Origin: Hyphomicrobiales bacterium
GTDB taxonomy: Bacteria; Pseudomonadota; Alphaproteobacteria; Rhizobiales; Rhizobiaceae
NCBI GenBank assembly: GCA_900470195.1
Contig: UEIJ01000012.1
Location: 1 to 64,000, forward strand
DNA: 64,000 bases
Reading direction: 5' to 3'
The number at the start of each line of letters is the position of its first letter. Positions within the stretch are counted from its first letter, which is position 1. A program made the position numbers and the translations under genes. Positions 53,461 to 64,000 of this stretch are shown here, piece after piece. The notes below the pieces were generated by a model. That model saw only the letters and a list, made by a program, of their open reading frames with translations. It was not told the origin of the DNA and ran no database searches.

Positions 53461-54057
53461 TCAATTGGATTGTTCTCCAATTTTCGGGATTCGGACAGCT
53501 ATCCGATTTATCCGCCACCATGCGAAGACCGACAGGAGGAGCATTGCGGCAAGTAAGACAATACTTGCAAAGCCCCAGCCGGTTTCCACCGCCTCCTCTA
53601 TCTGTGCGCCGAAAACGAAGCCCGCCAAAACCAGGCAGGCGGTCCAAACTATTGCGGATGCTGCATTCAGAACTGTAAACTTTGCCCATGACATTGATCC
53701 GAGACCAACCGGAAGCGCGCCGATGGTCCGCATACCCTTGGGATATCTGTAAAGAAAGATGTAGGCGCAGCCGTACTTTGCAACTAGGATTTTCGCGGCC
53801 GCATAGGCCTTTTCGGCAAAAGGCCACCTCGTTAACCACGCATCCCCGTATCGTCTCGCGATAAAGAACCGTGCTTCGTCCCCGAGATAGCCGCCGGCAG
53901 AGGTCAACGCTAAAACAAGGGACAAGTCCAAAGCTTGTGTTTGAGCCGCATAGCCCGCGAACAATGGGAGACTACCGCTTTTCAGCATGCAGTACGCAAA
54001 AAGCAGGATGTAGATCCATGTCCCGTATTCTCGTACTAGATCAGACAAACCGTCCAT
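53461..54057 (-). CDS. DedA-family membrane protein
   Basis: 198 residues. The DedA/SNARE-associated layout is visible: N-terminal hydrophobic segment, GGYLGDEARFFIARRYG, then YIFLYRYPKGMRTIGALPVGLG with the Arg-Gly-Pro-like loop, and two C-terminal helices. DedA proteins are proton-linked lipid flippases or support membrane potential and metal tolerance. It stands alone on the minus strand. Confidence 0.88.
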   Translation of the reverse strand: MDGLSDLVREYGTWIYILLFAYCMLKSGSLPLFAGYAAQTQALDLSLVLALTSAGGYLGDEARFFIARRYGDAWLTRWPFAEKAYAAAKILVAKYGCAYIFLYRYPKGMRTIGALPVGLGSMSWAKFTVLNAASAIVWTACLVLAGFVFGAQIEEAVETGWGFASIVLLAAMLLLSVFAWWRINRIAVRIPKIGEQSN

Positions 54058-54366
54058 ATCGCTTCACCAAATCAAATCGCAGGGGACAAACAGAAACTCT
54101 TTTTGTGTACGATCTACACGATCTATCGGATGTTTTCCTTCGCATGGCCTGCCTGGTGAGTGCACGACCATCGGACATCTGGTTCAGTTTGGCATAGCCC
54201 GCGCACGAGCTGAGGCTGCCGTTGTTTTCCGACAGCCTCTACATGACAGCGCCAGGGGAATGCGGATAACCGGAGTCAGCTCCGACATGGCACAGGCCTC
54301 GCATGCCTGACCTCACGACTTCAAGCCGCTGAACTGTCGGTGGGGAGACTTCACGGTTTTCTCCGC
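54058..54366. other. Gap between L,D-transpeptidase and DedA genes
   Basis: 309 bp without a recognisable gene. Likely holds the DedA promoter. Nothing else seen. Confidence 0.35.
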
Positions 54367-55068
54367 CTAAGCCTCAGAGAAGCGAGGCAGGCTGGTAACG
54401 ACGATGGGGGTTTTGCCTGGCACTCGACCATACAAGTCGACCACGTCCTGATTGATCATCCGGACACACCCTGAGGATACCGACTTGCCGATCGTCCACC
54501 ATTCCGGCGACCCATGGATGCGATAAAGCGTGTCCTCGCCATTCTGGAAAATGTAGAGCGCGCGCGCGCCCAATGGATTCTTGAGGCTAGGAGGCATACC
54601 GCCATTGGCAATGCTGTAGGGCGCAAGTTCTGGCTGTCGAGCGACCATCTCGTCAGGTGGCGTCCAGCGTGGCCACTGGCGTTTGTACTGGATGACCCCC
54701 TTGCCCGACCATTCGAACCCCTGCCGGCCGAGACCGACCCCGTATCGCATCGCCTGTCCGCCCTCATAAGTCAGGTAGAGAAAGTAATTGGCCGTATCCA
54801 CGACCAATGTGCCTGGCCGCTCCCCGGTCGGATCACTCACCATCTGGCGGTAGTAGCGCTTGTCGATCTTCTGGTAGGGTATAGCAGGCAGCGGGAACTG
54901 TTCGTTTGGAATTGGTCCATAAGTGGTCTCCAGGACCGGATGTACGATGGGTACGATTTCAGATCGTGATGTCTCTAGGGTCGTTGTCGAGCAGCCAGTC
55001 AACACAGCCGCCGCTGCCCCAGTACTCCCGATAACGAAGCCTCGTCGTGTCAATTTCCCAGACTGCAA
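54367..55068 (-). CDS. L,D-transpeptidase (YkuD), Tat-type lipoprotein
   Basis: 233 residues with a TTG start at 55068 preceded by GAGGAAA. The N-terminus carries a twin-arginine-like LTRRGFVIGSTG and a lipobox LTGC. The YkuD catalytic motif is complete: HGSPEWWTIGKSVSSGCVRM with the nucleophilic Cys. It should form 3-3 cross-links in peptidoglycan or attach proteins to it. It follows the SCO gene by 32 bp and probably shares its MerR-type promoter. Confidence 0.92.
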   Translation of the reverse strand: MQSGKLTRRGFVIGSTGAAAAVLTGCSTTTLETSRSEIVPIVHPVLETTYGPIPNEQFPLPAIPYQKIDKRYYRQMVSDPTGERPGTLVVDTANYFLYLTYEGGQAMRYGVGLGRQGFEWSGKGVIQYKRQWPRWTPPDEMVARQPELAPYSIANGGMPPSLKNPLGARALYIFQNGEDTLYRIHGSPEWWTIGKSVSSGCVRMINQDVVDLYGRVPGKTPIVVTSLPRFSEA

Positions 55069-55100
55069 TGTATTTCCTCTCGAAGGTTGAAGCTTCTGGC

Positions 55101-55718
55101 TTACGGGCCGGTCATGAGATTGCGGATCTTCTTCATCCGAACCTCGCGGGATTCATGCATGTCGAGCGTTCCTTTGAAGCTACCATTGGCGTCCATCATG
55201 TATACGCCAGCCGTATGGTCCATCGTGTAGCTTCCATCTTCGGTCGGAACCTTGCGTGCGTAGGCGGAGAAAGCTTTCACAGCCGTCGCTGTTTGCTCCG
55301 GCGTTCCCCGAAGGGCAAGGATTCGACGGTCGAAGGATGTCATGTATTCGTTCAGCAACTGCTGAGTATCTCTCTCTGGGTCAACGCTGATGAAAACAAC
55401 GTTGAAACCGCTCGCAGCGGGCCCGAGTTCACTCATTAGGTCACTCAACTCGAACAGCGTTGTGGGGCAGATGTCAGGGCAGTGGGTAAAGCCAAAGAAC
55501 GCCAAGTACGGCTTTCCTTTGAGCACGGCATTGTCGATGACTTGGCCACGGTGGGAAACCAACTCAAATGGCCGACCGACCGCAGGGGTGGAGGTCGTGT
55601 CTGACACACCCAGGCGTCTGCTAGTATCCGATTGCGACACATAGCCGATGAGCAATAGCAATGTGATGATCGCAACCACGCACCACGCCACCAGTCGAAA
55701 CGCTTTGAGAGATTCCAT
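55101..55718 (-). CDS. SCO1/SenC family copper/redox protein
   Basis: 205 residues from the ATG at 55718. One N-terminal membrane helix (about 8-26) then a thioredoxin-like domain with the SCO motif: FTHCPDICPT (Cys80, Cys84), PERDTQQLLNEY and the conserved His in TMDHTAGVYMMD. SCO proteins deliver copper to oxidase CuA or reduce thiols in the periplasm. A MerR-type promoter lies 45-75 bp upstream. First gene of a two-gene operon with the transpeptidase. Confidence 0.93.
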   Translation of the reverse strand: MESLKAFRLVAWCVVAIITLLLLIGYVSQSDTSRRLGVSDTTSTPAVGRPFELVSHRGQVIDNAVLKGKPYLAFFGFTHCPDICPTTLFELSDLMSELGPAASGFNVVFISVDPERDTQQLLNEYMTSFDRRILALRGTPEQTATAVKAFSAYARKVPTEDGSYTMDHTAGVYMMDANGSFKGTLDMHESREVRMKKIRNLMTGP

Positions 55719-55762
55719 ATAATTCCCTGCCGATATTCGCCCCGGATGAACCGTCCGGAGCA

Positions 55763-55793
55763 CTCCTAATCCCTCTAGCAGCTTGAGGTTCAA
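55763..55793 (-). promoter_or_regulatory. MerR-type promoter of SCO/transpeptidase operon
   Basis: On the minus strand: TTGAAC (55793-55788), a 19-bp spacer holding CCTCAAGCTGCTAGAGG, then TAGGAG (55768-55763). The long spacer and inverted repeat are the signature of MerR-family promoters, here of CadR/PbrR-like pattern. Confidence 0.72.
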
Positions 55794-55875
55794 GGCGAGT
55801 TCAGAAGAAAATTGCAATTCTCCTCAGACCTACCGCTGCAGAGCCCCGGAAATTGCTGCAGACCGGAAACCGCCC

Positions 55876-55906
55876 TTGACCCTCAAGCTACTAGAGGTTT
55901 CATACT
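55876..55906 (+). promoter_or_regulatory. MerR-type promoter of dsbB-dsbA-czcD
   Basis: TTGACC (55876-55881), a 19-bp spacer containing the dyad CCTCAAGCTACTAGAGG, then CATACT (55901-55906). The expected transcription start falls only a few bases before the dsbB ATG at 55919, suggesting a nearly leaderless mRNA. Confidence 0.78.
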
Positions 55907-55918
55907 GACAACGCATCA

Positions 55919-56371
55919 ATGAACGACAGGAATGGCCGAGCAGTGGTAAAATCTAACGACGGGGCATGGCTTGCGATCTTTAGCGCGTGGATGATTGCCA
56001 TGAGTTCGACGCTCGGCGCATTGTTCATCGGTGAGGTCATGGGACAAATGCCATGCGATCTCTGTTGGCACCAACGAGCCTTCATGTTTCCACTGGCAGT
56101 CCTGCTCGCCGTCGCCGCCTTCCGCTCTGATGCCCGTGCCTGGATCTATGCAGTTCCGCTGGCAGCGGTGGGATGGTTGATCGCGGCATTTCACAACCTC
56201 CTCTACTTCAATATCATCCCCACGGCCATCAAGCCTTGCGGCCAAGGGCCATCCTGCTCGGGCGCGGGTATGCTCCTCTTCGGAACCCTCCCCATTCCGC
56301 TCCTGTCGCTTGGCGCGTTTACCGTCATCATCGCCCTACTTCTAATCGTGCGCCGGAGAACACCAGCATGA
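55919..56371 (+). CDS. dsbB: Disulfide bond formation protein DsbB
   Basis: 150 residues with four hydrophobic helices. The first periplasmic loop has the redox pair CDLC (Cys46, Cys49) in MPCDLCWHQRAF, and the second loop has PCGQGPSC. DsbB reoxidises DsbA using quinone. The start lies 12 bp after the -10 element of a MerR-type promoter. Its stop overlaps the dsbA ATG (ATGA), so the pair is coupled. Confidence 0.9.
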   Translation: MNDRNGRAVVKSNDGAWLAIFSAWMIAMSSTLGALFIGEVMGQMPCDLCWHQRAFMFPLAVLLAVAAFRSDARAWIYAVPLAAVGWLIAAFHNLLYFNIIPTAIKPCGQGPSCSGAGMLLFGTLPIPLLSLGAFTVIIALLLIVRRRTPA

Positions 56372-57030
56372 ACAGACGCACTTTCGTCATCGCTTCGGCT
56401 TCAGCTGCGATCGCAGTTTTCGCAGGAGGTGCCGCCCTCTATAGTGGGCTCACACCAGAAGCTGAGCCAGCGCCCTCCCCAATGCCGGGGAACAATACCC
56501 TTGTCAGAATGCACTCGCCGGTCATGGGGCCGGTTTCGGCGCCTGTGACAATTGTCGAATTTTTTGATCCGTCATGTGAGGCGTGCCGGGCATTTTATCC
56601 GCTCGTAAAGCAGATGATGGCGCAGACCGGAACCGACGTGCGGCTCGTCCTGCGATACACCGTATTCCACGAGGGTTCCGACGATGCCGTGCGCATATTG
56701 GAGGCCGCGCGCAAACAGAACCTGTTTGAACCGGTCCTAGAAGCGATACTGGAACAGCAGCCGGTCTGGGCCGATCATGGCAAGCCAGATCTGGAAAAGG
56801 CATGGCAGATTGCGGCAATGGCCGGACTTGATGTCGAGCAGGGCAAGAAAGATGCGGTGTCCCCCGCGATCGACAATATTCTTGCCCAGGATATGGCGGA
56901 CGTTCAGGCCAACAATGTGAAACAGACCCCGACATTTTTCGTCAACGAAAAGCCTCTGACAGAGTTCAGTCCGCAAGGTCTTTTCACACTGGTGAAGGCT
57001 GAGATCGATGCCAGCAAGGCAGGATCCTGA
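56368..57030 (+). CDS. dsbA: DsbA-like periplasmic thiol oxidoreductase
   Basis: 220 residues from the ATG at 56368. Signal segment with RRTFVIASASAAIAV. The thioredoxin-like domain has FFDPSCEACRAFYP, so the active pair is Cys70-Glu-Ala-Cys73 instead of the CPHC of classical DsbA, and a cis-proline loop KQTPTFFVN. The acidic CEAC site suggests a different redox potential. It works with DsbB directly upstream and is followed after 23 bp by czcD. Confidence 0.9.
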   Translation: MNRRTFVIASASAAIAVFAGGAALYSGLTPEAEPAPSPMPGNNTLVRMHSPVMGPVSAPVTIVEFFDPSCEACRAFYPLVKQMMAQTGTDVRLVLRYTVFHEGSDDAVRILEAARKQNLFEPVLEAILEQQPVWADHGKPDLEKAWQIAAMAGLDVEQGKKDAVSPAIDNILAQDMADVQANNVKQTPTFFVNEKPLTEFSPQGLFTLVKAEIDASKAGS

Positions 57031-57053
57031 CCTCGGAGACAGGACCGGAATTC

Positions 57054-57977
57054 ATGAGTGGACATCACCACGATCATGGAGCGGATGCCGGAGACAAGCG
57101 TATAGGGGGAGCAATTCTCGTAAACGTGTTCCTTACCTTTGCGCAGATTGCCGGCGGCATCTTCTCCGGCAGTCTTTCCCTGATCGCGGATGCGCTCCAC
57201 AACTTCAGTGACGCTGCATCACTTGTGATTGCGTATGGCGCACGCCGAATCTCGCGCCGCCCTTCCGACGAAGGGATGACGTTCGGCTATGTTCGTGCCG
57301 AAATCGTCGCATCGCTGATCAACTATACGACTTTGATCGTCGTTGGGCTCTATCTCGTGTATGAAGCGGTCATGCGGTTCATCACACCGGAGCCGATAGA
57401 AGGGTGGACGGTCGTGATCGTCGCAGGCATCGCGCTCGTCATCGATTTGATCACAGCCATGCTCACCTACACCCTTTCAAAAACCAGCATGAATATCCGC
57501 GCCGCTTTCTTGCACAATGTGTCGGACGCCCTTGGATCGGTGGGTGTTATCATTGCCGGCACGCTTGTGCTGATATACGGCTGGACATGGATTGACCCGG
57601 CGATCACCCTCATGATCGCAGGCTACATACTCTGGCAGGCCTTCACTGAGATCGGAGGATCGATCAGGATCCTGATGATGGCGGCGCCTGAGGACGTGGA
57701 TGTGAACAAACTTGTTTCAGACATGCGTTCCGTCGAAGGCGTCCAGGAGGTGCACCATGTCCATGTGTGGCGGATCGATGAAGATCACAAGGCATTGCAA
57801 GCGCATCTCGTTGTGACGGAGTCATCTCTGCGCAGTGTTGCTGAAGTGAAAGGCGCAGTGCGAAAAATCCTGCGGGACAGGCACGGTATCGACCACAGCA
57901 CTCTGGAGATCGAAACGCCAGAGGACGGTTGCGAAGACGGCGTACAGGTCATCGGTCATAATGTTATAGAGACCTGA
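57054..57977 (+). CDS. czcD: Cation diffusion facilitator CzcD (Zn/Cd/Co efflux)
   Basis: 307 residues with six hydrophobic segments and an N-terminal His patch (HHHDHG). The metal sites in helices 2 and 5 are HNFSD (His49, Asp53) and HNVSD (His154, Asp158), the His-Asp pairs typical of zinc-type CDF carriers. The C-terminal cytoplasmic domain includes EVHHVHVWRID. It exports divalent cations by proton exchange. Third gene of the dsbB-dsbA-czcD operon and convergent with the interrupted czcO. Confidence 0.95.
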   Translation: MSGHHHDHGADAGDKRIGGAILVNVFLTFAQIAGGIFSGSLSLIADALHNFSDAASLVIAYGARRISRRPSDEGMTFGYVRAEIVASLINYTTLIVVGLYLVYEAVMRFITPEPIEGWTVVIVAGIALVIDLITAMLTYTLSKTSMNIRAAFLHNVSDALGSVGVIIAGTLVLIYGWTWIDPAITLMIAGYILWQAFTEIGGSIRILMMAAPEDVDVNKLVSDMRSVEGVQEVHHVHVWRIDEDHKALQAHLVVTESSLRSVAEVKGAVRKILRDRHGIDHSTLEIETPEDGCEDGVQVIGHNVIET

Positions 57978-57979
57978 GA

Positions 57980-58520
57980 CTAGAGGCTTTGCAGGCACCG
58001 TTGACGGATATGCTCGACGATGAAAGCCGCATCGTCAGCGGCACCTGCGATCAGACCAGAGGCACGGTTACGCTGCCAAGGTCGGCCAACATAGTAGAGA
58101 CCGGCAACAGGCGAAATCCCGTTGGAGTGTATTGGGACAGCCCGAGCATCAACTGCACCCTCGACTTCAATCCAGGGGAGCTCATCGGCATAGCCTGTCG
58201 CCCAAACTATGGATCTGATGTTCTCGCTCGATCCGTCGGCGAAACTTGCCCCGCGGTCATGGATCGCAGCCAGTCTCGGCTTCAGGATTACCCCCAACCG
58301 CCTAAGTGAAGCATCGTCATTGCCACGAACAGGGAATGGATCCTCACGCCTCATCCTTCGCCCGATGATCCCCTGCGCCGATACACGTAGAAGGCCGAGC
58401 TGCCCCAGCCATACCCACAAACTGCGTCCGAGGATCTTCTCCGGTAAAAGCCTGCGCTTTCGCCCGCGTGCAAGCAGCACCTGTTGAAACCCAGCCATCG
58501 CAATTGCCACGTCCCTTCCA
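57980..58520 (-). pseudogene. czcO: CzcO-type flavoprotein, C-terminal part (cut by IS21)
   Basis: The C-terminal half of an NAD(P)/FAD-binding monooxygenase-like protein, starting GRDVAIAMAGFQQVLLARG and containing the WATGYADELPW motif typical of this family. It is separated from its N-terminal half (61160-61704) by an IS21-family element. Deleting the element and one CTTCCA duplication joins GDGASG to RDVAIA in frame, giving a protein of about 359 residues. CzcO-type proteins are found beside CzcD. Confidence 0.9.
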
Positions 58521-58686
58521 TGCGCGGCGACAATCAAGGTGAGACACAGCGTCAATCAGGATGAGACTAGGCGGCGGGGATGTGACGAAGGGAGGGCGTA
58601 GCCCGACCGGAGTTACATCCCCGCCGCGGCGCAATTTTCGGCGTCTCATGATCGCGGTTGGCCCAGTAGCGTGGGTGATTTTCTGA

Positions 58687-61109
<2,423 letters not shown>

Positions 61110-61159
61110 GAATCTCATCCAGATTGTCGCTTGCGTCTCATCCTGATCGTCGCGCGATA

Positions 61160-61704
61160 CTTCCACTCGCGCCATCTCCGACAACAAGAACAGGGCCTTT
61201 CGCCACCGAGCCCGGATTGCGGAACTCAGCTACGTGCATCTGCTGAATGTCGGCCGGGAGCAGTTTCGACAATCCAGGAATTCGCGGTGTCGAAAATGCC
61301 CCCGTGGCAACGATGACGGTATGACATGTGATTCGATCGCCGTCTTGCGTTGACGCCACGAAGAGACTGCCTACCTTCTCAAGTCGGACGACCTTCTTCG
61401 AACTGATGACCGGAAGTTTATGGAAGGAAGCATACCGCCGCAGATAGTCAGCAAACTCATCCTTTCCAGCAAAGCCATTTGCATCACCAACCAGGGGCAT
61501 ATCCGAGAGCGCGCTGATGCTGCGAGGGGTAAAAAGTGTGAGGTTGTCATATCTGTTGCGCCAGCTGTCTCCGATTTTTATGCCAGCATCGACAATCAAG
61601 AATGTCAGGCCCTGCTTCTTCAAGGCATACGCCGCGGCGAGCCCGGCTTGCCCCGCCCCGATAATCAAGATGTTGGTCCGCACTGCATGCCCCTCAAGCA
61701 ACAT
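61160..61704 (-). pseudogene. czcO: CzcO-type flavoprotein, N-terminal part (cut by IS21)
   Basis: The N-terminal half with the FAD-binding motif IIGAGQAGLAAAYALKKQG, then IGDSWRNRYDNLTLFTPRSIS and the start of the second nucleotide-binding fold VLVVGDGASG, at which the IS21-family element inserted. Translation now runs a few codons into the element and stops. It is the third gene of the operon 62969-61704, behind the 56-residue membrane protein. Confidence 0.92.
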
Positions 61705-61709
61705 CGTCT

Positions 61710-61880
61710 TTACCCATCAACGGCTGGGGACGTTACGATTACATTGGGTTCAGGCCTTGCCTCTCGACCAATATGCGAGAAGCTCAAGAGAAAGACCGCC
61801 ACAACGAAAATCGTGAGCACTGCCAACACAATCCAGTTATTGCGCCGTATCTTCTTAATCCGATCATCGGGCTGGGCCAT
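61710..61880 (-). CDS. Small single-pass membrane protein, 56 aa
   Basis: A 56-residue frame: a basic N-terminus (MAQPDDRIKKIRRNNW), one strong membrane helix (IVLAVLTIFVVAVFLLSF) and a short periplasmic tail ending SPAVDG. It lies 3 bp after the transpeptidase-like gene and 5 bp before czcO, so it is almost certainly part of the operon. Orientation by the positive-inside rule is N-in. Function unknown; it might be a subunit or an adaptor for the neighbouring lipoprotein. Confidence 0.75.
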   Translation of the reverse strand: MAQPDDRIKKIRRNNWIVLAVLTIFVVAVFLLSFSHIGREARPEPNVIVTSPAVDG

Positions 61881-61883
61881 AAT

Positions 61884-62969
61884 TCAGTCTCCTGTCGCAC
61901 TTGCGGCGGTCACCCCGTCGCCAGACCTGGCTTTCTTCTTTTGGAATGGGTCAGCCAACGCCGCATCTGGTCTGCTGACCGGATATTTTGTGCCCGAAAT
62001 GCGAGCCGCAAGTCGGTCCGGACCCTCTTTCTTAAGGAGTGCGCGGAAACTCGGATGCATTCCGCCATCCACATAGGATGACACCGTCGAGCCGCCGGCC
62101 TGTTGAAGAGCAGCCTCAAGCCTTTGGGTTTCTTCGGCCATGCGGGCCATCAGTGCGGGATCAGAAGAAGCGGCGCTTGCGGGGCAAGCCTCCAGTGGGT
62201 AACGGGGCTCTCCGCCCACGAACTCTTTGTTGAACATGTAGCGGCGGCCACACACCGAGACTTTTGGTTGCTCCCGGGTCAATTCGAAAACGTCGTATCC
62301 CTCCTTCAGCGTCCGCCAGAACGACAGGTTTTCGTTGTCTCTGTGCAGCGTCATATTTTCCGTCGTCATTCGGAAAGGATAGGCCTGGACCTGGAAACGC
62401 TCCTGTCCCGATGAAAGTGCCTTGGCGACGATCGCATATATTTCACCGACGCCCTGGTCTGTCAGCGCAAAGCAACCGGAAGAGGAGCAAGCACCGTGGA
62501 CCATCAGCGCCTCGCCGGTATAGCCGAGTGCCGACTCAAGCCTGTTTGGATAACCCAGGTTGAAAGATACATAGTACTGCGATTTAGGATTCAGCATCCC
62601 TTTCGAAATGTGGTAGAACCCCTCGGGCGCCTGGCGATCACCTTCCTTGACCTTGGGGCCTAGCTTCCCGGACCACCTGCACATCGGATATGTCTTGAGC
62701 AGCGCGTAGCGCCCACTTCGGTCGATCTTCCAGACCTCGAGCTCGCTTTCCTGCTTGAAGATCCTGATGAGGACAGGACTCTCCGCTGCCATACCCTTCT
62801 TTGACATCTCTGCCAGCATCTTGCTCGACAGTTCGGGTGCCCTGCTGGACAGGTCGTCCAGCCCCATGTCTGAAACACATCCGGATAGGGAGACAGCTAT
62901 AAACGCTCCAATGCAGGCATTCTGCGCGATCAGAAGTGCTCGCTCAGTCAAATTCTGAAACCAATTCAT
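61884..62969 (-). CDS. L,D-transpeptidase-like lipoprotein (YafK/DpaA type)
   Basis: 361 residues. The signal peptide has a lipobox LSGC. The catalytic pattern HGACSSSGCFALTD, with two Cys, is the version seen in the YafK/DpaA branch of YkuD proteins, some of which cut proteins off peptidoglycan. The C-terminal 100 residues, with a KKK-rich tail, are extra. It is first in an operon with the 56-residue membrane protein and czcO, behind a MerR-type promoter at 63108-63138. Confidence 0.88.
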   Translation of the reverse strand: MNWFQNLTERALLIAQNACIGAFIAVSLSGCVSDMGLDDLSSRAPELSSKMLAEMSKKGMAAESPVLIRIFKQESELEVWKIDRSGRYALLKTYPMCRWSGKLGPKVKEGDRQAPEGFYHISKGMLNPKSQYYVSFNLGYPNRLESALGYTGEALMVHGACSSSGCFALTDQGVGEIYAIVAKALSSGQERFQVQAYPFRMTTENMTLHRDNENLSFWRTLKEGYDVFELTREQPKVSVCGRRYMFNKEFVGGEPRYPLEACPASAASSDPALMARMAEETQRLEAALQQAGGSTVSSYVDGGMHPSFRALLKKEGPDRLAARISGTKYPVSRPDAALADPFQKKKARSGDGVTAASATGD

Positions 62970-63107
62970 TTCGTCACTCTTCGCGCTTTCAATGAAACCC
63001 TGCCAAAATCACCCGGAAGATGCCGAGCGCACCACGGCAGCCGGCAGTCCAAGAAGGGGGGACGACCGCACGACGCCGCATCGAACAAATCCTTAGCCGC
63101 CGGTATA

Positions 63108-63138
63108 AATATAGGACCTCAAGTAACTAGAGCTACAA
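63108..63138 (-). promoter_or_regulatory. MerR-type promoter of transpeptidase-czcO operon
   Basis: Minus strand: TTGTAG (63138-63133), a 19-bp spacer carrying CTCTAGTTACTTGAGG, then TATATT (63113-63108). Same dyad as the promoters at 55763 and 55876. The gene starts about 130 bp downstream. Confidence 0.72.
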
Positions 63139-63182
63139 GGGGTCGCCCTCGGAAAAGCTGAACGCTTCTCCCACCCAATCAT

Positions 63183-63716
63183 CTACCCATCTTTGGGCAC
63201 CGGACCAGGCACGACATCGAGCAGAGATTTATCAACCAGGGGAGTTACCTTCATCGGGCTTGCCCCGGAGGTGCGCATCCGGTCCATGTCTGCTGCAGTG
63301 AGGTAATCGAGCTTGGTGATCAGAGTTTTATAGTAGGCTTGCAGACCAGTCCGCTTGTTCATCCGCTCCACCAGATCTAACCTCAGGGTGTCAGCTGCGA
63401 ATTCGGGATCGGTAAGAACCGGTGTGGACACCAGTGTCGCGATCAATTCGTCCGTCAGTTCTGCCTCCGGACTGGGACTAGCGCGGAGTGCCTCGTCATT
63501 TGCGGTCATCGTCACTTCCGCGACGACGTAACCGTCAACCTTGTTCTCCCGAATGATCGGTACGGTCACCATCGCCGACTTAACCACCTCATGTTCGGTC
63601 AGCCTAGGAGACTGCGCCTCAACCTGTTTGGGCGCCGGTGCCCACTGGAAACCAGCGTAGACAGCAACCAAACACACTACGACACACCACACCCCGGAGA
63701 ATGCAATCTTCCACAT
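63183..63716 (-). CDS. Hypothetical membrane-anchored periplasmic protein, 177 aa
   Basis: 177 residues with one N-terminal membrane helix (about 5-25, GVWCVVVCLVAVYAGFQW) and a soluble, presumably periplasmic domain including KVDGYVVAEVTMTAN and MNKRTGLQAYYKTLITKLD. No known motif recognised; the size and layout are those of small flagellar or cell-wall accessory proteins, but this is not claimed. It lies upstream of the MerR-type promoter and may be transcribed separately. Confidence 0.65.
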   Translation of the reverse strand: MWKIAFSGVWCVVVCLVAVYAGFQWAPAPKQVEAQSPRLTEHEVVKSAMVTVPIIRENKVDGYVVAEVTMTANDEALRASPSPEAELTDELIATLVSTPVLTDPEFAADTLRLDLVERMNKRTGLQAYYKTLITKLDYLTAADMDRMRTSGASPMKVTPLVDKSLLDVVPGPVPKDG

Positions 63717-64000
63717 TTACTGATCTCCATGAGGACCAACCGGTGCTACGCCGGGATCCTTCGACGGATCGCTGTCTTGTCATCGCATTCAGGCGTGATT
63801 GGACAGTGCTCGATCCTTTATTCGATGAGAGCCGCTTTCAAGCCGCGTGTTGGACCCAATCCAACATCTACGGAAACTCGTCGACGATCCGTGCGCTTTA
63901 ATCGGGAAGGTCAGGCTCGGGGAGGAGGATCAAGGAGATCGATGCCGGCGAAGATGCGGAACCGATTTGGTGAGACTCTATAGGCAGAGCTCATTCGCTC
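63717..64000. other. Right edge, no gene recognised
   Basis: 284 bp to the window end contain only short unconvincing frames. A promoter for the gene at 63183-63716 is expected here but not identified. Confidence 0.35.

Overview
The window looks like most of the backbone of a conjugative repABC plasmid from the Rhizobiales (Rhizobium, Agrobacterium, Sinorhizobium or a close relative). The evidence is a full repABC cassette, a complete traI-trbBCDEJKLFGHI mating-pair operon, a Ti-type Dtr region (traG-D-C, oriT, traA-F-B-H), the quorum-sensing set traI/traR/traM, and a run of small conserved genes known from rhizobial plasmids. Genes are packed with ATGA overlaps, and most coding DNA is GC-rich; the first 1.2 kb is visibly poorer in GC. 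No chromosomal core genes, rRNA or tRNA genes are seen.

Layout. 1-2.2 kb: two unrelated small genes and a serine recombinase. 2.2-6.2 kb (minus strand): repC, counter-transcript RNA, repB, two parS sites and repA. 6.2-6.55 kb: divergent control region with two tra boxes. 6.55-16.9 kb: traI-trb operon, coding for a type IV secretion system. 17.2-21 kb: a large Fic protein preceded by five direct repeats at an exact 24-bp period, then an IS110/IS1111 element. 21-34.1 kb: an accessory cluster opened by a perfect palindromic tra box and holding a TOPRIM protein, DUF1419, DUF3085, a giant methyltransferase-helicase, a second Fic protein and a ParB-like protein. 34.1-40 kb: PhnA-like, ArdC, VapBC, DUF736, HU and WGR genes. 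40.1-49.8 kb: traGDC, oriT, traAFBH, traM and traR. 50-64 kb: a metal and periplasmic-redox module.

How it works together. TraI makes the acyl-homoserine lactone and TraR (antagonised by TraM) should activate promoters with tra boxes. Boxes lie before traI/repA, between traC and traA, before traM and, unexpectedly, before the accessory cluster. The oriT matches the RSF1010/Ti type. Its predicted nick on the minus strand makes the traC/traG/ArdC side the leading region, so the plus-strand accessory genes there have the transferred strand as template, as expected for early-expressed anti-restriction genes.

The right end carries three promoters with the 19-bp spacer and inverted repeat of MerR-type metal regulons. 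They face SCO1/SenC plus an L,D-transpeptidase, dsbB-dsbA-czcD, and a second transpeptidase-like lipoprotein, a 56-residue membrane protein and the flavoprotein czcO. The czcO gene is cut by an IS21-family element with a 6-bp target duplication; removing the element and one duplication restores the reading frame exactly. A short ccmE tail with complete ccmF, a BASS-family transporter and a DedA protein complete this module.
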